Source: Cercospora beticola
Taxonomy: Eukaryota; Ascomycota; Dothideomycetes; Mycosphaerellales; Mycosphaerellaceae
Assembly (NCBI RefSeq): GCF_033473495.1
Contig: NC_088943.1
Coordinates: forward strand, 62,001-126,000
Reading direction: 5' to 3'
Length of the DNA stretch: 64,000 nucleotides
Under the pieces are notes generated by a model. That model saw only the letters and a list, made by a program, of their open reading frames with translations, did not search any database and was not told the origin of the DNA. Of this stretch, positions 1 through 10,677 are shown piece after piece (position 1 is the stretch's first letter; every line of letters starts with the position of its first letter). The translations under genes were made by a program, and so were the position numbers.

Positions 1-518
1 TGAAATTCCATCGACCCGGATCTAGACCTTATCCGACTCATCTTCCAAAGCTCTGGACGCTTTTCGAAGAGACCATCGAATACGAAGGTTCCATCAGGCG
101 TGGTCAAAGCTGCCGTGCCGGCTCGAGACATACGAAAGTCTACGATGGCAGCTTGGGTCCGAAAAAGACATGGTGCACATGGTGCTTTCCAATCTTCTTC
201 CACACAGCAGGATGGATCGTCAGTAATGTCGAATGGTTCTTCTGCAGGCGATGTTGTCGTTATGGCGACTTGGCTGACTCGACGAATTCTCTGATTCTGT
301 TGGCCCTATGAACGGCTCGTCGTGGCTTTCAGGCGCTGACAAGGTCGCCGTCTAGACCTCGCCAGCGAAGCTCGTGTTTTAGTGCTGACAATATGAAGAA
401 CGAACTGGTGTTCAGCAGCAATAGTGCTGGCTTGGCGCGCGCACGAAGCCAGTGACACCGTGTTGCCGTGCTTTGTTCAGTCTTAGGCTCCATGACTAGG
501 TCATGAAATCCCCTTCAT
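1..518. other. Left edge, no gene supported
   Basis: Ordinary-composition sequence before the transposon. Only short ORFs without recognisable domains are present. It could be the 3' end or flank of a gene lying outside the window, but nothing in the sequence shows this. Confidence 0.4.
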
Positions 519-520
519 TA

Positions 521-567
521 ACGTGTTTGATAAGCATGTGAGCCAGATAGGCATGTAAGCTAGTTTT
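521..567 (+). repeat. Left terminal inverted repeat of the transposon
   Basis: Matches the reverse complement of 2301-2347 except for a few C/T or G/A transitions. Its outer edge abuts the TA duplication. Confidence 0.88.
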
Positions 568-2300
568 ATGAGGTAGATAACCTTGATTCTTGATTTCTCA
601 GGCTATATAAGTCAGAATTACACCAAAGTTGGATCAATTGAATGCTCAGAAGTCACTCTATCTGATGGACAACCTCTTGAGTTATGACCTTAAATACCAC
701 ACGTGCTGCAGGTTGGTTTAACCCTTAGCTATTTCTTAATCTAACTAACTAACTGCATTGCCTATCGAGCCTATGCCTAAGCAGTGTCTCTAGCAGCTAA
801 TTTAGTAGTATTAATTCTAAGAGTAAGCTTAATTTTCTTCCTTAGAGCTCTATAAGACTATAATTCTTTAATTATAGTCTTTATATTCTTATGTTTAGCC
901 TATAGTAATATCGCTATAGCTTATAACCTTTAGAACCCTTTTAATAACCTATCTACTATATCTAAGATTAAAGTTAGTAAGCTGTTTTAATAGTTTATAA
1001 CCTTAGCCTTAATCTTACTTATTTGCCTCTTAATCTGCCTTAGATTCTAAGAGGTATTCTAAGTATCTAATAAATAAGATAGTAGTAGAGTTAGTGTTTT
1101 ATAACGTAGTATTAGCTTAGATAATATAGCCTATAGATCTAGTAGTAATAAGCCTAAGCCTCTAAAGATACTTTTAATCGTATTTAGAGTAAATATAGCT
1201 TAATATACTTACTAGAACTTAGAAAGGAAGTCTTCTTTAATTAGATAGTAATATCTAACTATACTAAGCCTTTAGATTCTAGCTAAATATACCTTCTTTA
1301 ATAGACTAAAATAGTTAATATCTAAAGGCTATAATAGGTAAGAGGAATATAGTAGTATATAGAGAGTAATAATACTTTATTCCTTATAGAATAACTTAAA
1401 CTCTAGAGTTATATAGCTATTATAGCTATCTAGAATTAAGATCCTCTTCTAACTAATAGTCCTATACTTAGTAAATTTATTAAAGTACTAAATCTACTAG
1501 ACTATATACTTATAGAATATCTAGCCTTTTAGACTAACTCTAAGCTTCTATATTAGCGGTAGGTAGTAGAACTAGGCTTTATTTATTTCCTTACCTAAGA
1601 AGATAATATATAGAGATACTAACTAGCCTTCTATATTAATATAGGCGATAATAGTCTACTACTACGTTAAATTAGAAACTAAGGCCTTAGGTCGCTACTT
1701 CCGCTCGATAGTAGTAATAACTATAGTATTCTAATAGTATCTAAGCCTATATCTACTCTTATTAAAGTTATACGTATTATACTCTATAATTCTATAGTAG
1801 GTTTTTACGTTTTAAACGAGCCTAAACTACTCTATAATAACTTCTAGATCCTTATTCTTAGCTCTCTAGTTTAATAGCCTTTATAATAACTATATTTCTA
1901 AGCCTATATAACGCTTAATAAAGTTATAAGCCTATCTTTAGCTAACTTCTTATCTATTCTATACTTTAGTTATTAAGGAGGCCTAGCTTCTAATTATAGC
2001 TTATATTAGCGAGTAACTATACGAATCTAGGTCTAGAATCTTCTAATAAACTACCTCTTCTTTAATTAGAGTAAGAGCTCTATTCGGTAGAAGTATACTA
2101 GTCTTTAGAGCCGTACCTTTAAGCCTCCGGCTAAGCGTTATATAATCGACTCCGTACGTAGTTATAGCGCGTCGTACGCTTCGAAAACGACCTAATTAGT
2201 AGCTACGGATAGTATACTAAATAGCTTCTTCGTTTAGAGGTACTATCGCGTAAGGTAGTAGAATAAGTAACGCGTTTAGTAGTAGTAGTAGATACGAGAT

Positions 2301-2347
2301 AGAACTAGCTTATATACCTATCTAGCTCACATGCTTATCAAACACGT
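2301..2347 (-). repeat. Right terminal inverted repeat of the transposon
   Basis: Inverted copy of 521-567. This copy carries T or A where the left copy has C or G, consistent with RIP acting more strongly on the right end. Confidence 0.88.
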
Positions 2348-2635
2348 TAGTGCTAATTTCGTATTCAGAAGGTATTGTCAGATTGGCTGCAGAAGGACGC
2401 TATCGATCGAGCCTCGGATAGTAACTGTCCATAGGGCTAAACTAAGGCAACGGGAGAAATATCCCTGCATCACTTTCACCTAAGCTACATAGAGCTTGGC
2501 GCATACGTTCTGGTCGCAGACTATATCAGACATGCGGCCAGCTCCTCAGTAAGGAGGTGCAACTCCAGCTATCTCACTTACTCAAAATTCATTCCATCCG
2601 ATCGGTCCACTCGCAGCCGCCGCCAAGTACACAAA

Positions 2636-3079
2636 ATGCAGATTCCCCTTAGCCCTGCCACGGCAGTGGCCATTATGCTAGCCGCTTTCGCACCCGGCAC
2701 ACAAGCCGCCGTCAAACACGACATGGCAATCATCGCATACAGAGGTGCCTCCTTAGGCGACTGCGAGTACTCCCTTCTACACGAGAACTCGCTCGGCGGA
2801 AACCAAGTCACAGCAAGCAAATTCCGAGGTCGTCGAGCGATTTGCACCAACGACGCAGCGAACGGCTGCGACGCTTCTCTCATCGGGTGGAAAGCAACAC
2901 AGTGTGTTGAGCGCATAGATGTCTATTACAACGACGGACAAGCACCAGACACGGCTCAAGTCTTCGTCAACAGCCATGGGCTCTGCCAGTACCGGGCTTA
3001 TAGCGACAACGCTGGGGGCCAGGTAAATCGCTTTGATGCTTGCTTTTGTTCGGACGTTGGCATCCATGATAATTGTTAG
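2636..3079 (+). CDS. Small secreted cysteine-rich protein, effector candidate
   Basis: Single-exon ORF of 147 aa. Residues 1 to about 24 form a signal peptide (hydrophobic TAVAIMLAAFAPGTQA with an AxA-type end). The mature part of about 120 aa holds eight cysteines (GDC, AIC, NGC, TQC, GLC, DAC, CFC, DNC), which could form four disulfides for an apoplastic protein. I recognise no named family. The ATG is the first in frame after an A-rich leader. The gene starts only about 290 bp from the end of a RIP-degraded transposon, a typical setting for fungal effectors. The effector role is inference; signal peptide and cysteine content are seen directly. Confidence 0.72.
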   Translation: MQIPLSPATAVAIMLAAFAPGTQAAVKHDMAIIAYRGASLGDCEYSLLHENSLGGNQVTASKFRGRRAICTNDAANGCDASLIGWKATQCVERIDVYYNDGQAPDTAQVFVNSHGLCQYRAYSDNAGGQVNRFDACFCSDVGIHDNC

Positions 3080-4301
3080 CGATTGAGCTGGTGCGAAGGA
3101 TGGGCAGTCCGATGAAGGCGAGAATAACAGACTGCTAAGCCCGGGATCCCTTTGATGTTCATAGTTTTGAGAGGGACGTCGTCGCATAGTGGGCAAAAGC
3201 ACACAACTCCTTGGAAGTTGGTCGGAGCAGTCCGCCGTTCTAAAGCTTGAGAAGATATTCGTTCCATCACAACTTTGAGCATGCAAGGCCTCAAGTCGCG
3301 CTACCTGGTAACAACGTATCGTACTTCTTCTGTGCGCAAGGCGCGTGGTACAACCAGACTGTCTGGACAACTAGACGCAACTGCCATAGCATTTGTCAAC
3401 GCCGTTTCGATAGTTGGTTCAGATTCCGCGTATGAGGAGCTTCAACGCCAGGTTTTCGGGTGTATGGGAATTCGGTAGATGGATTCGACTGCAATGTGCC
3501 ATTCCGGCAGCGTATTTCATGCTTCAACTTCATTCCAGCATCATGACTAGTCAAACGCGCAATTGGAGCCTCATGTCATGTTGTCCATCGAGCAAAGTGG
3601 ACCCCAACTACTGAGACCGGTCTGTTCTTCGCCACGGCGGACGAGAAAATATTGAAAAGATCTGAACTGTACCTTCTATACGGTATCTTCAGCATACACA
3701 ACATCAACGAGTGCCAAGCGCTGCTCGCAAGAGACAGTGGACTCACAGATATTCTAAAACTTGGTAACAGCCGTAGTGCAATTGCATATTGCGCCTCCCA
3801 GAGGATCGAGAAGACCCAGGCTCTGAAAAGGCGTTGCCCGTTCCCACGGCCAAATGCCACTCAAGCCGCTCTAGCGACGTGGAGAATGTTCCATCTGCCT
3901 TTGAGAAGGTCAAAGAAGTCGCAGACAGTTTCGCAGTAAGACTTGGAAAGCTTGAGGGTTAAGCCTTCGGTCAGCACCATCAGACGGACGGGACGCTCCC
4001 TTTGCTGAGTCGTCCTGCTGATTTTGAAACTCTCGTCCACTGTGTTGGCACGTTCCTCCATCTTCGGATCGTCGCTCCCACCAGAATTCCACTTGCGTAG
4101 GCTGCTTTCTAGTCCCGAAAGTTTCCGGCGACACTGCCCACAATACCGCTTAGCAGTGTGATTCGATGCAACACATGCAGCGAATGATGCGCGGGACTCG
4201 GAGGGTCGTTGAAGGCTAGCAAATAGCTCGAACAGCAACAACGCCGGGCACGATGCTGCCTGATCGTAGGGAAACAGCCGCCGGAATTCCACGTGTTTGT
4301 C
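3080..4301. other. Gene-poor interval, no supported gene
   Basis: Several overlapping ORFs of 60-145 codons lie on both strands (longest on the minus strand, 3861-4292), with no domain, signal peptide or convincing splice structure. One may be an exon of an unrecognised gene, but I cannot support it. Confidence 0.35.
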
Positions 4302-5192
4302 TCAGAATGGTGGCACGCGGCTTGAGTCGAATGCCAGACCTGTTGAGTTATGCATTGGAGCATAGGAGCTCTGCGTTGGAGCATTGGCCTCGGTTACGGG
4401 CACAGTCAGCCTGCCGTTTTGCGAAAACCCACCGTGTGAGGGATAGTGTGCCGGCGCATCACTGCCATGCTGTCCACGCTGGGAGGCATATTCGCTCTGG
4501 TACATGGCGGGATCGAGAGGCACGTATCCTGGCAGCGGCTGCTGCTCGACAGACACGGCATTTGCAGTTTCTGGCGACTGCTGCGTCTGGTTCTCCTTGG
4601 CGGCTCGCTCTTTCTCCAAGCCTGACCTCCTCGCGGCCCTCCTCTGCGCTCTCAGACGCCGGTCCGGACCTTCGGGATCCAGCTTTTTGGCAATGACAAA
4701 CATGCGGTCTCTGCCAGCGACATTGTACTTCTTGCGCATGTAGCGATACAGCTGCTTGTGGCCCATGTTGCGAATCTCCTCGTTCTGGAACTCGAGCTTC
4801 AGCAGCTCCTCCACTGTGTTCTCGGCCACGTCCCTGCGGTCAGCATCGACCCGCTTGTAAAGGCCCATGTCCTTGCGCAGCTTCCGGACACGCACGCAGG
4901 TGACGTCCATGCCATCGGCAGTGAGCAGGGCGGCGATCTCAGCATCCGTCTTGGTGGTCTGGTGGAAGTAGTTCTGAAGGCGCATACGAAGGGCGGGCGT
5001 ATCCTCGAAGTTGACGCGTCGCGTGCGGAAGCCCCATCGGGCCAGCGCCTTCACGAGCGTGCTGCGGCCGATGTTCAGGTCATGGCTGTCGCGTAGTTCG
5101 GCGCAGACTTCGGCTTGGGTGAGGCCGAGGACGTCGATGCTGTCGATGATGAAGTCTTTGTGATCGTCGAGCGGCGCCGGTGGTCGCGGCAT
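4302..5192 (-). CDS. HTH protein resembling the N-terminal part of fungal integrase-core proteins
   Basis: 296 aa, one exon. The ATG at 5192 (MPRPPAPLDDHKD) is chosen because residues just before it are low-complexity, while the conserved part begins directly after. Residues about 10-55 look like a helix-turn-helix (ILGLTQAEV-like start ending RWGFRTRRV). Residues about 65-105 are a second helical segment that ends RKLRKDMGLYKR. Residues about 120-175 include GHKQLYRYMRKKYNVAGRD followed by KKLDPEGPDRR. This order resembles, from my knowledge of the family, the region preceding the integrase core in fungal integrase-domain proteins. Here the catalytic core is absent and a Gln/Pro/Ser-rich disordered tail of about 110 aa follows. 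A DNA-binding role, perhaps domesticated from a retroelement, is inference. It is divergent from the BTB gene at 5684. Confidence 0.6.
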   Translation of the reverse strand: MPRPPAPLDDHKDFIIDSIDVLGLTQAEVCAELRDSHDLNIGRSTLVKALARWGFRTRRVNFEDTPALRMRLQNYFHQTTKTDAEIAALLTADGMDVTCVRVRKLRKDMGLYKRVDADRRDVAENTVEELLKLEFQNEEIRNMGHKQLYRYMRKKYNVAGRDRMFVIAKKLDPEGPDRRLRAQRRAARRSGLEKERAAKENQTQQSPETANAVSVEQQPLPGYVPLDPAMYQSEYASQRGQHGSDAPAHYPSHGGFSQNGRLTVPVTEANAPTQSSYAPMHNSTGLAFDSSRVPPF

Positions 5193-5683
5193 GGTGGCAG
5201 GATGGGAGGGCGGTCGATATGTATGCAATGTCGGTGTCCGGTATTCGTATGTTGTCAAGAACTGGAGGAGCGACGCGGGCTGTCGGCGGAAATGAGTCCG
5301 TGCCAAGCCTCGCATCCGCACGACTTCCACAGTTCCACTTCACGACTTCTTTTCGACCAGCACCCACCACCGCTAACAGACCATCGCCGACATGTAAGTT
5401 TGCTCACGACAGAACCGCGTGGTCGGGAGCCACCTCCTCCGCTCCCTGCATGATCCCAATACCGCCCATGGCTGTCACGGACCGCGTTCGTTGCCTGCCC
5501 TTCGACGCGTTCCTGGCAGTGGTTGGGCTGGTCCGAAAGCATAAGTATCCCCAATTCCACGATGCATCCTTGCCCATCAAATTTCCTGTCGCCCAGTATA
5601 CTCCTTGATCATGTTGCTCCTCGCCAACGCCAACCACCTCTGTCCGACTCTCATGCTCCCTCCACCTCTCGACATGCGCCGCC
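5193..5683. promoter_or_regulatory. Divergent intergenic region between HTH and double-BTB genes
   Basis: A 491 bp spacer between two divergently transcribed genes, so it must hold both promoters. Pyrimidine-rich tracts lie upstream of the plus-strand start. I see no defined motif. Confidence 0.45.
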
Positions 5684-8659
5684 ATGGCGACCCAAACCGC
5701 CATCAACAAGCGCCTCACGCTTGTGATCAATGCTCCGCTCCGCGAGAAGGAACACAAGAAATCAAGATGGACCATTCAATATGAGTTCAAGCTCTGGCGC
5801 TTGTACGTCGCGTGTCCAGTTCTGCCGTGGCACGTTGCAAGATACTGACAATCGCAGCGGCGCATATCAAGAAGTCCATACATTCGTCGTCGGCCCCGAA
5901 GCGGTGCCCTTCACGCTGCATACGAATCTTCTGCGAGAACGATGTCCCACCTTCCTGGACGAGCTGCTTCAGCGCGAAGGGCAAGTGCAGCCCTCACCTG
6001 CCGGCAAGAGAGAGACCTGCCTGCTCGGCGATATCAGCCCGTGCCCCACCGACCGTCCACTGGATCTACGGACCCTCCGCGTGACACTGTTCCGCGTCTT
6101 CGCCACTTGGCTGTACACCGGCCAACTCGTTTTACCAGAGGAATATGCCTCAAAGCCACCACAAGCGACCAGGCTGGTGGCCAAGGCACCACACAAAGTC
6201 ATTGAGGCTGCGGGCACATGGAGAGACGAGGATCTGATCGACCTGTACCTGTTCGCGTCGCGGTACGAGCTATGGGAGCTGGCCAATCTTGCCATCACGC
6301 GTCTGTGGAAACAAAACGACCAATACTGCAGGACCACCGCACTACCCGCCATCGAAAGAGCGTTCGCGGCGGGTGCCTTTGGATGGGACGACAGTCTTGG
6401 CTGCTCCGGGCCGAATCAGAAGCCGTATGTGATGCGCTTGCAAGACTACCTGTTGTTTGAAGGTGCGCGTCGACTTGGAGACATCAAAGACTCCTGGCTA
6501 GACCTCATGCTCACGACGCACCTGTTTCCGCCCCCGTATAATCGAGCACTGCACGCTCGATACCACGAGTCACCGAGAGCCATCGAAAAGAGGCACCACG
6601 ACATGCCGGAGCCGTTCTGGGAGTACGAGCCGTGCTATTTTCACTGCCACGAAGAAAAGGAAGAACAAAAGAAGTGCGCTGCTCGGGATGCATTGTCACT
6701 ACCAGACTCTCCCAACGTGGTTCCTCGACCCTCACCTGTGGTCAGCCCGACATTTCAGTAAGTGCAGAATTACATTGATGAGTAATCGCCACTGACTCTA
6801 TCTACAGCACCCTCCTGCGCGGAGTGTGCACCGTCTTGGTGGGCCGTGGTCAAGTATCTTTCACCTTACATAAAGAGCTCGCATGCCACGTCTCCGACTT
6901 CTTCAGGGACACTTTCGGCGATGCATGGCATGGACCGCCAAACGACACCATTCAGCTACCTCATGAACAGCCTCGAGACTTCGCACTTTTCGCATCCTGG
7001 CTTTATTCAGCCGAGATCTGTCTTCCGACACTGCAAGAGGTACGCGGCACGGATGGCCTGCCTGCCCGCCCCAAAACACCCAAAGGAAAGGATCGGGTCC
7101 GTTCCGACGAGGACGGAAACCAGACGAACCACGATTCGGGCGTCGATGTCTCCTCCGAGACTGATGCCTGCGAAGCTGCCAAACTGCGCAGCATTCGCGA
7201 GATGGCCGACGATGACTCTGCGGACGACGATGAGACGACCGCCGCCCGTTGTGCTCGAGAGCCGGATGCCGATCGCGAAACCAATGAAGCACGCTTCCTC
7301 GTTCGAAAGCACCAACAAGATCTGATCCGATTGTACGCTTTCGCCATCCGTATGAAGATCCCTGCTCTGCGCAACGCCGTGATGGATAAGTTTGTCGAAC
7401 ATCGAGAGAGCGGAATTCCGTATGCGAGCTCATCACCTGAAATCCTTCGCCTGGCCTACAAAATGAATCCGCCAAACTCTCTCATTTGCAGCTATCTCAT
7501 ACAAGAAGCCGCTTTCACGTTCCGAGGTCTGCCGCGCGACAAGTCGGGCTACGCGCAGCTACTGCCACCACAGTTCCTGCATGATCTCCTGGAGTATCAG
7601 TTCACTCGCGGCATCTTCCCAAAACTCAGAGAGCATGTTCCTAGCTGGCGCGTTGATCTCTGTGAGCTTCATACCCATGCCACGGAGGAGGATGCATCCG
7701 CGTGCAAGGCCAGAAATTCTGAATGGCAACAAGCGCTGCGAGAAAAGGGCAGTACCTGGGAGCCCATTCGAAAGGAGTTCGGCCAACGCCAATCTTACGC
7801 TGCAGCACAGCCAAACGTCGCGGGCAGGCGCATTGAGCGCACCCCAACTCCACGCGGCTCTTCGAGCAGGGAATCGCCAGCTCGCCGCCCTGTCGCCACA
7901 CCGCCCGCCACTGACATCCCCAGTAGCATGTCACCAACATTTGCGCCTACGATACCTCCCGCTGGTGCTCCGCCAGCTATCCCGAGACCCGTCAGCATCA
8001 TGAGTCAGGCAAGCTCAAATATGTCTTCAATATCGTTGTTAGAGACTCAGCGCACTCCGCAAGCGAAGCGCCCAGAATCTTTCAGAAAAGACTCGGCTGT
8101 CACTTCTATGGAGATCAAAATCACACCGCCACGTCCCGATTCCATCTCATCGGCAGACGATGCTGACGAAGAAGAGGATACTGATATCACTCCACCGCAT
8201 ACTCCCATCAAAGATGCTCACTACCGAACCGCCCCACCGATCCCGCATAAAGCTTCATACAACGAACTACACGATCTTCAGCGTGCTCTGCCACCCTGCT
8301 TTGGACCCCGCAGCCGTGCTTCCACCTTCCATGCAAACCCGAAACTAGACTTGCGTCGGTCAGGCATCGACGTGCTAGCTTATCGCGCGCCAGATCCTCC
8401 TCCTCCGCCGCCTCCAGCACCGTCGAGAGCTTCACAGCCTCCTCCCTCAGCACCAACCAGAGCTTCGCAGCCACCGCCCCAAACGCAACAGGCTAGAGCC
8501 GTGCATTTCAGCCGCAATCGGATCACGACGACTGTGAATCGCTTGCGCAATCGCCCTTTCACGCACCCGAAGAGTCCTGTGAGTAGCAGTAGTGGAGAGA
8601 AGGAACATGGACCGGGCGAGGAGAGTGAGGCGGCGAAGACTTTACGGACCAGTATGTGA
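5684..8659 (+). CDS. Large protein with two BTB/POZ domains
   Basis: Proposed exons 5684-5802, 5858-6757 and 6808-8659 give 956 aa. Introns of 55 and 50 nt have GTACGT/CGCAG and GTAAGT/TACAG ends with CTGAC branch sites, and phases agree. The first ATG sits in a strong context (gccgccATGG). BTB domain 1 spans about residues 40-190 (FTLHTNLLRERCPTFLDEL, then FRVFATWLYTGQL and IDLYLFASRYELWELAN). BTB domain 2 begins right after the second intron, about residues 340-520 (VSFTLHKELACHVSDFFRD, FALFASWLYSAEICL, IRLYAFAIRMKIPALRNAV), with an acidic insertion inside it. The last about 270 aa are Pro/Ser-rich and probably disordered, including a polyproline run. BTB domains mediate dimerisation and cullin-3 binding. 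A specific partner cannot be inferred. Confidence 0.8.
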
Positions 8660-9173
8660 AACTCAATTCGATTCTCGCTCCTCTATCTTTCTCTTCTCTA
8701 GCTGATCTTTCTTCTGTGCAGTGATTGATTCATTGAATCCGCTGTGAAAATTGAACGAATGAGTGAACGACGAGCGCAAAATTCGAAATTTCTTTTGTCC
8801 TATATCTCTTAGGAGGTTTCGAGTTGAAACATCGAACGACTATCTGTACACTAGCTTCTGGGCACCACTTTACGCTATAGCTTCAAGTAAAAGAGACGGC
8901 CGCTTTGAATTGTATGGTCTCACATATCAAGGTAGCTTTCGGCTTGCAGATGGGTCAGACTTTCATCCAAGGAGATCCTAAACCTCTCCCGCGGACGTGG
9001 ACTGCGAGGCCACAGAAGTACAACAAATTAGCACAAAGGCTGGCCTTGATCTATCTGTCATAATCTTCTCTCGTGAAGAAGAACTTTGTCTGCCTACGCT
9101 TGGCTCTCACAACTCAGAACTCTACTCTCGCAAACCGCGCAACACGACATCGTCGAATCGACATCTTTCCAAC
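8660..9173. other. Intergenic spacer, nothing recognised
   Basis: 3' flank of the double-BTB gene and 5' flank of a pseudogene. Short ORFs only. Confidence 0.4.
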
Positions 9174-9480
9174 ATGAATTGTACGACGCTCGTCAGTTTC
9201 ACCACACTATCGACGCTCGGATCATACTCCTGGTCCTCCGAAGCCTTCAATGCGAATTCAACCTAACTCGCCCAATGCGTCTAAGAGACGAAGGCCATGA
9301 TGGAAACTTTTCCCACAAGTATGTTCTTTGATATCGCTTCCTTTTCTACATATCCTCGAACTGCTACTAAATACTACCACCAACCGTGCAGCCAGCCGCC
9401 TCGGTGGATATGAAATGCGGCAACCGCTGGTAGCAATTTGGTCGCGACGAGCGACCTCGCTAGGAACTAACGAAGAACAA
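9174..9480 (+). pseudogene. Decayed member of the local secreted cysteine-rich protein family
   Basis: Starts with ATG and a weak signal-peptide-like segment (MNCTTLVSFTTLSTLGSYS), then follows the family pattern ANST-x-L-x-Q-C that marks the two intact neighbours at 9952 and 10678. Two in-frame stops interrupt this first exon, at the positions of the Glu after NST and shortly after the Cys. The exon still ends at a GTATGT donor in phase 1 (9318/9319), the same phase as the paralogues, and an acceptor TGCAG lies just before CCAGCCGCC. The second-exon remnant shows GGY then, after a frameshift, CGNRW, matching the family start GYRCGD/YQCGNHSW, followed by more stops. It is the most upstream, dead copy of a tandem array. 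Confidence 0.72.
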
Positions 9481-9951
9481 TATTAATGCGTGTCGAAATG
9501 TTAGTAAGATTTGAGCTAGGCGGCGTATACGGCGAAAGAATAGATCTATTCTGGATTTCACGGCCTATGGATATGGGTTTTGTTATGATAACTATAAGCC
9601 GGATCGGGTGCCTTGTAGTTATTATGGGCATTGGGAATGATGGGGCCTGCGGCTTTTAAGTAGGACGTCTGGGCTGCGTGCTATACTATGTGCTGGACTC
9701 AAATTTCAACCCGATGCCGAAGACAGGATGGGGACCAACGAGGAGCGGGACTATCCTGTAGGGGCATCTAGCGTGCCAATTTCCTGCATTTGGGTTCATA
9801 TGACCTCTGGTACTGCCAGGCCGGAAGATGGCGGAGGCCCAAGAGCTGGCAGTGGCCACTTGTCAAGGTCGCACAATACGAACAGTCCATCGTCGACATC
9901 GTGCAAGTCAAGGCAAGGTCGACATTGCCTAACTCAATATCTCCAGTCGCA
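9481..9951. other. Spacer between tandem paralogues
   Basis: About 470 bp between the pseudogene and the first intact copy. It must contain the promoter of the gene at 9952. No motif recognised. Confidence 0.35.
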
Positions 9952-10469
9952 ATGCAGTGGACGAGCCTCTTCACCCTCGCGACGCTGGCAAGCCTGGCTT
10001 CGGCAGAGTTGAGGAAGCACTACTGGCAGGCAGAGACTACCTATGCCAACTCAACAGAACTCGTTCAATGCATGAATGAGATGAAAGCAATGTTAGAAGC
10101 AAAGCCCAAAGGTGAGCTCTGCTAGCACATGCCGCAACAACAACTGCTGATTCTCAATCAAAAGCGAACCACCTCGAGCCTTACCAATGCGGAAATCACT
10201 CATGGCAGGTCGGCAGTACTGCCAACTGGCAACCCATTCATACGAACTTGAAGGGTTTCCGAAAGTGCGAAAAAGACCTCTCGAACGCTGCATATGCCGG
10301 TAGGGACTGGTTCCAATGCCACGCATCAGACCTTTTCGGATATCGGGTTGTGGCATACTCGCCTTTGGGCCTTGAGGCGTGCCTTCACAAGAAACCGATC
10401 AATCACGCACCGTGTAAGGAAGGCGTATGGGTGATGATTCCCGTGATCTGCGTTTTGGGTTTGTGTTAG
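9952..10469 (+). CDS. Small secreted cysteine-rich protein, tandem family member 1
   Basis: Exons 9952-10111 and 10165-10469 (intron 53 nt, GTGAGC..AAAAG, phase 1) give 154 aa. Signal peptide residues 1-18 (MQWTSLFTLATLASLASA). Exon 1 ends with the family signature NSTELVQCMNEMKAMLEAK. Exon 2 carries YQCGNHSW, NWQPI, FRKCEKDL, RDWFQC, VVAYSPLGLEAC and HAPCKE. Together these give the six framework cysteines shared with the member at 58745-59414, plus two extra near a hydrophobic C-terminus (VICVLGLC). Exon 1 is exactly 160 nt in both this gene and the next one, a sign of tandem duplication. I do not recognise a published family. An effector-like extracellular role is inference from size, secretion, cysteines and copy-number dynamics. 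Confidence 0.8.
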
Positions 10470-10677
10470 CACTGCAAACCTATCAGATGACAAGTGAAAA
10501 TAAAAGGCTCAGGGGTAGAACCAGCTGTCAAGATCTTGCCCGGATATACAGCAAACTTTGGAGCCCTCAGTACATTTTTTTTCGCACTCTGACAAAATCC
10601 AATCCAGATCTAGACTCTCATTCTCACATCTCTCACTACACAAAGGCGAAATCGAATCGAGCACGAACAGGAACATC

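Larger units (their letters stand above)
521..2347 (-). mobile_element. RIP-degraded Tc1/mariner (pogo/Fot1-like) DNA transposon
   Basis: The ends are inverted repeats of about 47 bp beginning ACGTGTTTGATAAGCATGTG, flanked on both sides by the dinucleotide TA (519-520 and 2348-2349), the target duplication of Tc1/mariner elements. The 1,827 bp length suits Fot1/pogo elements. The interior is extremely AT-rich and full of stops. Reading the minus strand through the stops, about 1895-2070 resembles the CENP-B-type helix-turn-helix of pogo transposases, ending in a segment like NFIKRYIGL. About 1480-1665 resembles the DDE_1 catalytic domain (a segment like YIIFLGKEINKA). The few differences between the two inverted repeats are C/T and G/A, the direction RIP produces. 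There is no intact transposase, so the element is non-autonomous. Confidence 0.88.

Noticed and set aside
6846..8562. Many ORFs of 60-190 codons on both strands inside the double-BTB gene
   Set aside because: They are shadows of the real frame and lack domains.
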